Below, piece after piece: positions 1-5,033 of a DNA stretch of 7,735 nt. The notes under the pieces are model-generated. The model was not told where the DNA came from. It saw only the letters and a list, made by a program, of their open reading frames with translations, and did not search any database. A program made the position numbers and the translations under genes. Within the stretch, counting starts at the first letter, position 1; every line of letters begins with the position of its first letter. This stretch comes from Rickettsiales bacterium UBA1997 (GTDB lineage: Bacteria; Pseudomonadota; Alphaproteobacteria; Rickettsiales; UBA1997): NCBI GenBank assembly GCA_002335845.1, contig DDCV01000045.1:1-7735 (forward strand). The letters run 5' to 3'.

Positions 1-56
1 AAACCAAACTTTCGCTGGCAAGCGTGACCTACGCGTCGGCCATAGTTGGCCGCAAA
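1..56. other. G+C-rich segment with two small hairpins, unidentified
   Basis: About 55% G+C by count, against roughly one third in the rest of the window. It holds a perfect 6-bp stem CGGCCA/TGGCCG with a TAGT loop (37-52) and a smaller CGCT/AGCG stem (13-24). Neither has a T-tract on the side needed for a terminator. Two plus-strand frames stay open from the left edge and stop just before the hemF stop codon (TAA at 61-63 and 68-70), and one minus-strand frame is also open. It could be the end of a convergent gene, the end of a structured RNA, or a dispersed palindromic repeat. The sequence is too short to decide. Confidence 0.3.
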
Positions 57-75
57 AAATATAACCCTTAATACA

Positions 76-948
76 TCAAGCCCACTTTGCTACTGGAGGT
101 AAAGACATTAATATAGCCTCTGCATTGCCACCAGTCATAAGACCAAATTTAGTGCCGCGATCGTAAACTAAATTAAACTCGGTGTAAAGCCCTCTTTTTT
201 GTAATTGAAACTCTCGTTGATCATCATTCCAATTTTTAAACATATTTTGGCGCACGATTTGTGGAAAAATATCCAAAAAAGATAGGCCAACATCTTTGGT
301 AAAATTAAAATCATTATTAAAATTGCCGCTATTCAAATAATCATAGAATATGCCACCAACTCCTCTGGAGCAATTACGATGTTTTATAAAAAAATAATCA
401 TCGCACCATTTTTTATATTTTTCATAGTAATTTTTATCATATTTATCGCAGGCTTTTTTGAAAGATTGATGAAAATTTTTAGTATCAATATCATCTTCAT
501 AGATTGGATTTAAATCAGCTCCGCCGCCAAACCAACTTTTGCTGGTGCAAATAAATCTAGTATTCATGTGAACTGCTGGCACTAAGGGTGAGCGCATATG
601 CGCCACTAGAGAAATGCCACTAGCCCAAAATCTTGGATCATCTTGAGCTCCAGGGATTTGTTTGCGAAATTCTTCGCCAAATTCGCCATAAACTTTAGAA
701 AAATTGACCCCAACCTTTTCAAAAACATTGCCCTTCATTAACGATATTTCACCAAAACCGCCATCTTTACCATCTTGATCTCTTTGCCAATTTTTGCGTT
801 GAAACTTAGCATTTTTGATATCGGATTTTAAAGGCTGGTTATTTGATTCAAGATATTCTTTTTCAACTTTTTCAAATTCGGCGCATATTTTATCGCGCAA
901 ATTTTGAAACCAAGCTGAAGTTAAAATTTGTTTTTCTTGAATATTCAT
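76..948 (-). CDS. hemF: Oxygen-dependent coproporphyrinogen III oxidase
   Basis: This enzyme carries out the aerobic oxidative decarboxylation of coproporphyrinogen III to protoporphyrinogen IX in haem biosynthesis, in the cytosol as a homodimer. The 290-aa length matches the family (about 280-300). Recognisable blocks are GDG-like GKDGGF (60-65), the VHMNTRF block (126-132) with the conserved His and Asn-x-Arg, WFGGGADLNPIY (139-150), a KHR...RGVGGIF block (189-201), and the C-terminal signature TEFNLVYDRGTKFGL (256-270) followed by MSLPP (281-285). The protein ends soon after SLPP, as is usual in alphaproteobacteria. A small deviation is NCS (192-194) where many homologues have N-x-P before RGVGGIF; active-site residues look intact. 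The start at 948 is the first Met of the frame; its leader is A/T only, without a Shine-Dalgarno sequence. It diverges from tyrS. The presence of HemF implies haem synthesis with molecular oxygen available. Confidence 0.96.
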   Translation of the reverse strand: MNIQEKQILTSAWFQNLRDKICAEFEKVEKEYLESNNQPLKSDIKNAKFQRKNWQRDQDGKDGGFGEISLMKGNVFEKVGVNFSKVYGEFGEEFRKQIPGAQDDPRFWASGISLVAHMRSPLVPAVHMNTRFICTSKSWFGGGADLNPIYEDDIDTKNFHQSFKKACDKYDKNYYEKYKKWCDDYFFIKHRNCSRGVGGIFYDYLNSGNFNNDFNFTKDVGLSFLDIFPQIVRQNMFKNWNDDQREFQLQKRGLYTEFNLVYDRGTKFGLMTGGNAEAILMSLPPVAKWA

Positions 949-993
949 TTTTTGTAAAATTTAATAAAAAAATACTAACAAAATATAAAAAAC
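949..993. promoter_or_regulatory. Divergent intergenic region between hemF and tyrS
   Basis: These 45 bp must hold the start signals of both hemF (minus) and tyrS (plus), unless promoters lie inside the genes. The sequence is almost entirely A/T. On the plus strand TTGTAA (952-957) is a possible -35, with TACTAA (973-978) at a short 15-bp spacing. TATAAA at 984-989 is too close to the tyrS ATG to act as a -10 unless translation is leaderless. No purine-rich ribosome binding site is visible for either gene. The promoter placement is weak; only the gap itself is firm. Confidence 0.3.
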
Positions 994-2238
994 ATGAATT
1001 TCAAGTCAAGCTTCTTAAAAGAGTTTTATCAAAGAGGTTTTTATGCTAATTGCACTCATATTGATATCTTAGATGATATTTTAAATAAGCAAAATATTAA
1101 AGCTTATATTGGTTTTGATTGTACTGCTACCTCGCTTCATGCTGGTAGCTTGATTCAAATTATGATCTTGAGATTATTACAAAAACATGGTCATCAACCA
1201 ATTATTCTTCTTGGTGGCGGCACTACAAAAATTGGCGATCCTTCTGGCAAGGATTCGGCTCGGCAAATTTTAGATGAAAAAAAAATACAACAAAATCTCG
1301 ATGGTATTGAAGCGACTTTGCGCAAATTTTTAGATTTTGATTCAGAAAATAAAGCCATTATTGTTAATAATAATGATTGGCTTGATAAGCTTAATTATAT
1401 CGATTTTTTACGCAATGTTGGCAAACATTTTTCAATCAATCGTATGCTTGGCTTTGATTCAGTAAAGCTAAGACTGGAGCGTGAACAAAATTTATCATTT
1501 CTTGAATTCAACTATATGATATTGCAAGCCTATGATTTTTATAAACTAAACCAAACTCATAATTGCATTTTACAAATTGGTGGTTCCGATCAATGGGGAA
1601 ATATTGTGTCTGGTGTTGAATTGACGCGAAAAATAACTTTTGATAATAATGATAAGGATAAATCAGGAGAAGTTTTTGGCTTAACCTCGCCTCTTTTAAC
1701 CACTTCCTCGGGTCAAAAAATGGGTAAAACATCTAATGGCGCTGTTTGGCTTGATAAAGAAATGTTGGATCCATTTGAGTATTTTCAATATTTTAGAAAT
1801 ATCGATGATAAGGATGTTGGAAAATTCCTTAAATTATTTACCGACCTTGATCTTACAAGAATTGATGAATTGGAGAGTTTGCAAGATAGAGAAATAAATA
1901 AAGCTAAAGAAATTCTAGCTGCTGAGGCCACAAAAATATGTCATGGTCAAGAAGTGGCTAATGATATTTTGAAAAAAGCTCAAGAAATATTTGTTAAAAA
2001 AAATTCTGATAATTTTGTTACAATAAATATTGATCTTGAAAATAACAAAAAACTAAGCGAGATTATTCAAAGCTGCGGCGCTTGTGAGTCAATATCTCAA
2101 GCCAAAAAACTTATTCAAGGCAAGGCGGTGAAAATTGATGATGAATTAATCTTAGATATCAACCATTCATTTAATTCAACAACCAGCTTTAATTTAAAAG
2201 TTGGTAAAAAGAAATTTTTTAAAATAAATCTGATATAA
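994..2238 (+). CDS. tyrS: Tyrosyl-tRNA synthetase
   Basis: This class I aminoacyl-tRNA synthetase charges tRNA-Tyr with tyrosine. The 414-aa length is typical for bacterial TyrRS. The catalytic domain shows the GFD...TATSLHAGSL block, with HAGS (49-52) as the HIGH-motif equivalent, and GGTTKIGDPSGK (75-86). The tyrosine-binding signature YDFYKL (180-185) is followed by QIGGSDQWGNI (194-204). KMGKT (242-246) is the KMSKS equivalent. The C-terminal segment from about residue 353, with SQAKKLIQGKAVKIDD (368-383), is an S4 RNA-binding domain. The start at 994 gives the family's usual N-terminus, an F-K-S-x-F-L-x-x-x-x-x-R-G pattern. No Shine-Dalgarno sequence precedes it. The gene is intact and lies 7 nt upstream of the PfkB-family kinase, so the two are probably co-transcribed. 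Confidence 0.97.
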   Translation: MNFKSSFLKEFYQRGFYANCTHIDILDDILNKQNIKAYIGFDCTATSLHAGSLIQIMILRLLQKHGHQPIILLGGGTTKIGDPSGKDSARQILDEKKIQQNLDGIEATLRKFLDFDSENKAIIVNNNDWLDKLNYIDFLRNVGKHFSINRMLGFDSVKLRLEREQNLSFLEFNYMILQAYDFYKLNQTHNCILQIGGSDQWGNIVSGVELTRKITFDNNDKDKSGEVFGLTSPLLTTSSGQKMGKTSNGAVWLDKEMLDPFEYFQYFRNIDDKDVGKFLKLFTDLDLTRIDELESLQDREINKAKEILAAEATKICHGQEVANDILKKAQEIFVKKNSDNFVTINIDLENNKKLSEIIQSCGACESISQAKKLIQGKAVKIDDELILDINHSFNSTTSFNLKVGKKKFFKINLI

Positions 2239-2245
2239 TAAATTT

Positions 2246-3226
2246 ATGAAAATAGTCGCTATTGGCAATGCCATCGTTGATATTTTATCGCAAATTGATG
2301 ATGAAATTCTTAATAAAAAGAATCTTAGCAAGGGATCAATGTCTTTAATTGAAGCAGATGTGGCTGGTGATTTATTGCAAATAAAATCCACCAAAATTGA
2401 TTGCGGTGGTTCAGCGGCAAATACCATTGCAGCAATTTCTCAACTTGGTGTTGATTCAGGATTTATTGGCAAGGTTTGCAATGATAAATTGGGCTTAGAA
2501 TTTATTAGAAAAATTAGAAAAACTAATACAAAATTTTTAAGCAATAATTATCATGACAACCCCACGGCCAGATCATTTATTTTAGTGAGTCCAGATGCTC
2601 AGCGTACAATGTGCACCTATCTTGGCTGCGCTTCTAATATTGATGATGATGATATTGAGGAGAAATATTTTATTGATACTAAAATATTATATCTTGAAGG
2701 CTATTTATGGGATAAGGCCGAAACAATTTGCGCTCTAAAAAAAGCCATAAGATTTGCTAAAAAGCATTATGTTCAGATAGCTTTTTCTGCCTCTGATTCT
2801 TTTTGTGTTGAGCGTCATAAAGCGGATTTTTTGAAGCTAATTGCTAATGATTTAGAAATTCTTTTTGCTAATGAAGATGAATTTTTATCATTGTCTGATA
2901 ATAAGCAATATAGTGATGAGGCTGCATTAAAATTCTTCAATCAATATCCAAATCTTACAGCTATTATTACTAGAAGTGAAAAGGGTTGCGTTATAATTAA
3001 AGATGGCAAGCTAATTAGCGAGCCGGCAAAACCAGCGCCAAATTTACTTGATAGCACGGGAGCTGGTGATGCTTTTGCTGCTGGATTTTTATTTAAACTT
3101 CTAAACAATGAAACAATAGAAAGTGCAGCTCAATTTGGCAATTTATTAGCTGCCAAAATTATTCAAAAATTCGGCGCAAGATTTGAAGATGATGAGATAA
3201 AACAGCTAGGCTCTGTTGAGATTTAA
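2246..3226 (+). CDS. PfkB-family carbohydrate/adenosine kinase
   Basis: A ribokinase-fold kinase that transfers phosphate from ATP to a sugar or nucleoside hydroxyl. The overall pattern is closest to the adenosine-kinase-like PfkB proteins common in alphaproteobacteria, but the substrate cannot be fixed from sequence alone. At 326 aa it is full length. Motifs in order are an N-terminal beta strand VAIGNAIVDIL (4-14), the substrate-side signature CGGSAANT (53-60), GFIGKVCND (72-80), an FANEDEF segment (207-213) typical of the family, and the ATP/anion-hole signature DSTGAGDAFAAGF (269-281) with catalytic Asp275. It follows tyrS by 7 nt. A TATAAT hexamer overlaps the tyrS stop (2234-2239), but no convincing -35 sits upstream, so read-through from tyrS is the simpler reading. 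Its stop overlaps that of the convergent dehydrogenase by 4 nt. Confidence 0.9.
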   Translation: MKIVAIGNAIVDILSQIDDEILNKKNLSKGSMSLIEADVAGDLLQIKSTKIDCGGSAANTIAAISQLGVDSGFIGKVCNDKLGLEFIRKIRKTNTKFLSNNYHDNPTARSFILVSPDAQRTMCTYLGCASNIDDDDIEEKYFIDTKILYLEGYLWDKAETICALKKAIRFAKKHYVQIAFSASDSFCVERHKADFLKLIANDLEILFANEDEFLSLSDNKQYSDEAALKFFNQYPNLTAIITRSEKGCVIIKDGKLISEPAKPAPNLLDSTGAGDAFAAGFLFKLLNNETIESAAQFGNLLAAKIIQKFGARFEDDEIKQLGSVEI

Positions 3227-3237
3227 GGCTTAATCTC
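3218..3237. terminator. Hairpin across two convergent stop codons
   Basis: GAGATT-T-AA and TTAATCTC form an 8-bp stem with a one-base bulge and a GGC loop. The structure covers the kinase stop codon (3224-3226) and the dehydrogenase stop codon (complement of 3223-3225). No T-tract follows on either strand, so intrinsic termination would be weak. It could act as a crude bidirectional end signal or be a chance product of AT-rich sequence. Confidence 0.25.
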
Positions 3238-3957
3238 TAACTTATCCCAGGCGATTAGCTTGCCGCTATCTTCTTTTTTGACCATTTCTAATATTTCTAT
3301 CAAACATTTAGCTGAAAATTCTGGAGTAAAAAGCTTGTTTTTATCGTAGTTTTTGGTAAATGGTTGCGACAATTTACTGATAACAGTTCCGGGATGAAGT
3401 CCTATAATTATTTTTTGATTATTTTGACGATTGAACTCGATTGCTAAATTTTTGATTATCATATTTAATGCCGATTTTGAGGCACGATAGCCATACCATC
3501 CGCCCAATCTATTATCGGAAATGCTAGAAACGCGCGCCGAAATTGCTGCAAAAACTGACTTTGTGTCTCTCTTCATTTTTGGCGCAAAATATTTGGCTAT
3601 TAATGCTGGCCCGATGGTGTTTATTAAGAAATTTTGTTGTAAGTTTTTTATATTGATATCTCGCAAAGATTTTTCTGGTTGTAAATCACCGCTATGTAGC
3701 AAACCAGTTGCGATAAAAATGATATCAATCTCATCTTTAACTTTTGCAGCTGCATCTTTTATTGATTCTTCATCTTCATAATCAGCAAATATTGAGTTTA
3801 TTTTACTGTCTAAAAAATCCTCTGCTTTACGCGATAGAGCAAAAATTTTTTCGACTTGAGGAGATTTAAGAAGTTCATGAATAACTGCCTTACCAATTAC
3901 CCCATTTGCGCCCATAACTACAATTCTCAAATTGGTGCTAAAGCTATTTAAAATCAT
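3223..3957 (-). CDS. Short-chain dehydrogenase/reductase (SDR) family protein
   Basis: An NAD(P)-dependent oxidoreductase with a Rossmann fold; the substrate is not predictable. It has 244 aa, typical of classical SDRs. The glycine-rich dinucleotide site is MGANGVIGKA (15-24), matching the TGxxxGxG pattern with Ala-Asn inserted residues. IATGLL (82-87) sits where the NNAG-like segment falls, N113 lies in the usual helix (NTIGP), Ser140 (AAISA) is the likely catalytic serine, and Tyr157/Lys161 form YxxxK (YRASK). HPGTV (188-192) is the family's PG motif. The pattern resembles the CsgA/C-factor-like and YgfF-like small SDRs. The first Met (3957) gives a 12-residue lead before the Rossmann strand; no ribosome binding site is visible, and a later in-frame ATG at Met15 would cut into the cofactor site. 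It is transcribed convergently with the kinase, and its upstream side is the repeat-rich intergenic region. Confidence 0.88.
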   Translation of the reverse strand: MILNSFSTNLRIVVMGANGVIGKAVIHELLKSPQVEKIFALSRKAEDFLDSKINSIFADYEDEESIKDAAAKVKDEIDIIFIATGLLHSGDLQPEKSLRDINIKNLQQNFLINTIGPALIAKYFAPKMKRDTKSVFAAISARVSSISDNRLGGWYGYRASKSALNMIIKNLAIEFNRQNNQKIIIGLHPGTVISKLSQPFTKNYDKNKLFTPEFSAKCLIEILEMVKKEDSGKLIAWDKLEIKP

Positions 3958-4014
3958 AAATGTTTTTTTATAAATTGTTAGGATCTTATTTTTTTGTTAA
4001 GATGGAATTTTTTA

Positions 4015-4059
4015 GCAACTTTTTGACTTAAAAAGACTTTTGCGCAAGTGAAAAGTTGC
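4015..4059. repeat. 45-nt inverted repeat (long hairpin)
   Basis: GCAACTTTT (4015-4023) and AAAAGTTGC (4051-4059) are a perfect 9-bp inverted pair. ACTT (4026-4029) and AAGT (4046-4049) extend the stem after a small asymmetric bulge. It lies between the dehydrogenase start (3957) and the terminal-repeat element beginning at 4067. There is no T-tract on either side, so it is not an intrinsic terminator. If the dehydrogenase is transcribed from further right, the hairpin would lie in its 5' leader; it could also be an operator or part of a larger repeat. Confidence 0.45.
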
Positions 4060-4066
4060 AATACTA

Positions 4067-4237
4067 ATACCAAAATCCACCTTTAAAATAGCTTGGTATT
4101 TATTAAATTTTAGCTTCATCTTTTTGTTTTTAAAAGCCATAAAGCCTTAGCCCTTATGGGTATAAGGGCTTTATTTTATGACTTTTAAAATTCAAAAATA
4201 TTTTGCCAAAGATTTAATTAAAGATGGATTTTGGTAT
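4067..4237. mobile_element. MITE-like element with 20-bp terminal inverted repeats
   Basis: The 20-bp left end (4067-4086, beginning ATACCAAAATCC) is the reverse complement of the right end (4218-4237, ending GGATTTTGGTAT) with one mismatch. Inside are further imperfect inverted arms and a central inverted repeat 4128-4190, so most of the 171 bp can fold on itself. There is no coding capacity. If the termini are taken as CCAAAATCC/GGATTTTGG, each is flanked by TA, as expected for IS630/Tc1-mariner-type insertion; however, TA is its own complement and could belong to the repeat. Only one copy is in this window, so mobility is inferred. It could instead be a palindromic intergenic repeat of the kind seen in Rickettsia-like genomes. 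Confidence 0.45.
4149..4178 (+). terminator. Terminator-like hairpin at the centre of the inverted-repeat element
   Basis: AGCCCTTAT (4149-4157), a GGGT loop and ATAAGGGCT (4162-4170) form a perfect 9-bp stem followed by TTATTTTA. It has the form of a weak plus-strand intrinsic terminator. No plus-strand gene lies upstream of it, since the preceding gene is on the minus strand. It would therefore only end a short untranslated transcript, or it is simply the core of the folded element. Confidence 0.35.
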
Positions 4238-4240
4238 AAT
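4213..4240 (+). promoter_or_regulatory. Putative promoter of the small unknown gene, inside the right terminal repeat
   Basis: A consensus TATAAT lies at 4235-4240, 24 nt before the ATG at 4265. A weak -35 candidate, TTTAAT (4213-4218), sits at 16-bp spacing. The -10 straddles the end of the right terminal repeat, so the element supplies GGTAT and the flank supplies AAT. The predicted start of transcription would leave a short leader without a Shine-Dalgarno sequence. Confidence 0.4.
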
Positions 4241-4264
4241 TTCAATCTTTAAGCAACAATTTTT

Positions 4265-4606
4265 ATGACAAAATCAGATTCATTAAAATTATTAACTAAA
4301 AATATTGCCGATGGTGGATGCGGTTTTGACCAAGAAGATATAAGGGTTATTTCTAATCACTCTTTGCAAGATAAGTCGTCCATAATTATGACGCTGGTTA
4401 AGAATCAAAAAACATTACAAACATTAATTCATACTCAAGATGGATCTGATAGAGAAAAAGCTAAAGATCTTTTTATAGATTGCATTCTTGATTTAAGTAG
4501 TGGTTTAGGTGGTGATATAAAAAAATTACCTCTAATAAAATTAATGCTATTTGTAGACGGGTTGAGCGTGATATTATCAATCTTAAGCAACCAAATCCTA
4601 ACATAA
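4265..4606 (+). CDS. Small hypothetical protein with possible -1 frameshift extension
   Basis: I do not recognise this 113-aa protein. Residues 1-87 are soluble, mixed alpha-helical-looking sequence with Cys19 and Cys73 and no signal peptide. The last 26 residues (88-113) turn strongly hydrophobic (LPLIKLMLF..., VILSIL). The change of character falls exactly at an A7 run (4519-4525) read as A_AAA_AAA, the phase of a classical -1 slippery heptamer. A -1 shift there would replace the hydrophobic tail with 45 mostly hydrophilic residues and end at TAA 4660-4662, giving 132 aa. So this may be a frameshifted gene, a programmed or transcriptional slippage gene, or a genuine short protein with a hydrophobic tail. 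The TATAAT upstream and intrinsic terminator downstream support it as a transcribed monocistronic unit. Confidence 0.55.
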   Translation: MTKSDSLKLLTKNIADGGCGFDQEDIRVISNHSLQDKSSIIMTLVKNQKTLQTLIHTQDGSDREKAKDLFIDCILDLSSGLGGDIKKLPLIKLMLFVDGLSVILSILSNQILT

Positions 4607-4640
4607 CAGCAGCAAGTATCTATGGCATATCGCCAAACAC

Positions 4641-4673
4641 TGATTTGGCCCGATCGGCATAAATCATTTTTAT
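4641..4673 (+). terminator. Intrinsic terminator of the small unknown gene
   Basis: TGATTTGGCC pairs with GGC-A-TAAATCA as a 10-bp stem (4641-4666) with one bulged A, one G-T wobble and a CGATC loop, followed at once by TTTTTATT. This is a convincing Rho-independent terminator on the plus strand. It lies 34 nt after the frame-0 stop and protects the convergent tRNA gene. The alternative -1-frame stop (4660-4662) would lie within its right arm. Confidence 0.75.
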
Positions 4674-4702
4674 TGGCATATTTTATACCAATTCATAATT
4701 GA

Positions 4703-4788
4703 TGGTGCGGTCGAGAAGAGTTGAACTTCCACGAGCAATTGCTCACAACGCCCTCAACGTTGCGCGTCTACCGTTCCGCCACGACCGC
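4703..4788 (-). tRNA. tRNA-Leu, anticodon GAG
   Basis: An 86-nt class II tRNA. The acceptor stem is GCGGTCG/CGACCGC with discriminator A and an encoded CCA (complement of 4703-4705). The anticodon stem CAACG/CGTTG encloses loop TTGAGGG, so the anticodon is GAG (complement of 4753-4755), reading CUC/CUU. A long variable arm TGAGC-AATT-GCTCG is present, as required for leucine tRNAs, and G37 follows the anticodon. The T arm carries GTTCAACTC. All stems pair well, so the gene looks functional. No strong terminator follows its 3' end on the minus strand. Confidence 0.96.
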
Positions 4789-4789
4789 T

Positions 4790-5033
4790 TTTTTTTGTAA
4801 AGAGGATCTTTTTTAATAAAGCTATCTGATCTTGCAACAATATCTTTTTTAGACAGTAGAAGGCCCCTTGCAAATCATCCAATTTTGATGAATTTTTAGG
4901 AATTATTTTAGCGTTAGCCAAAACCATCTTTGAAATTTTTTTAGTTTTTTTGTATTTTGAAGAGTCGCTTTTTTAAACCCAGATCCGTCAATAAAAAGTA
5001 TCTATCATTTGTTAAATTTACGATATTGAACAG
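4790..5033 (-). pseudogene. Frameshifted relic of a small gene, possibly YciI-like
   Basis: There is no intact gene in these 244 bp, but coding-like stretches follow each other in two minus-strand frames. Directly after the glycosyltransferase stop and in the same frame, about 30 codons read LFNIVNLTND...LKKRLFKIQKN to a stop. From an A7 run onward, the frame one base later stays open for over 60 codons (KMVLANAKIIPKN...LDDLQG). Near 4860 the original frame again reads like protein: GLLLSKKDIVARSD followed by SFIKKDPLYKK. The order hydrophobic strand with T(N/D), then VLAnA, then G-L-L-L...F...DPLY-K recalls a YciI-family protein (about 90-100 aa), and the length fits. This assignment is inference from pattern only. 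Runs of A7 at the junctions are typical decay sites. The tail runs into the tRNA gene, so the last residues would be lost. Confidence 0.35.

Noticed and set aside
843..1049. Plus-strand open frame of 68 codons across the hemF/tyrS boundary
   Set aside because: It is antisense to the hemF start and overlaps the tyrS start in another frame; the peptide has no recognisable features.
1508..1732. Minus-strand open frame of 74 codons inside tyrS
   Set aside because: It lies wholly within the conserved catalytic region of tyrS, so it is a shadow.
2234..2239. TATAAT as a dedicated promoter for the PfkB-family kinase
   Set aside because: No -35-like hexamer occurs at 15-19 bp, and such hexamers are frequent in AT-rich DNA; co-transcription with tyrS is simpler.
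2194..2427. Minus-strand open frame of 77 codons over the tyrS/kinase junction
   Set aside because: Antisense to two well-supported genes, with no independent signal for expression.
3521..3781. Plus-strand open frame of 86 codons inside the dehydrogenase gene
   Set aside because: The opposite strand encodes the SDR catalytic motifs here, which account for the sequence.
4149..4170. Central hairpin as the terminator of the dehydrogenase or kinase
   Set aside because: Those genes end near 3223-3226; this hairpin lies upstream of the dehydrogenase start and downstream of no plus-strand gene.
4754..4927. Minus-strand ORF of about 57 codons starting at an ATG (complement of 4925-4927) as an intact gene
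   Set aside because: It ends inside the anticodon arm of tRNA-Leu and has no ribosome binding site; it is better read as part of a frameshifted relic.
3958..5033. CRISPR array or tandem repeats in the gene-poor middle block
   Set aside because: No regularly spaced direct repeats were found; the repeats here are inverted.
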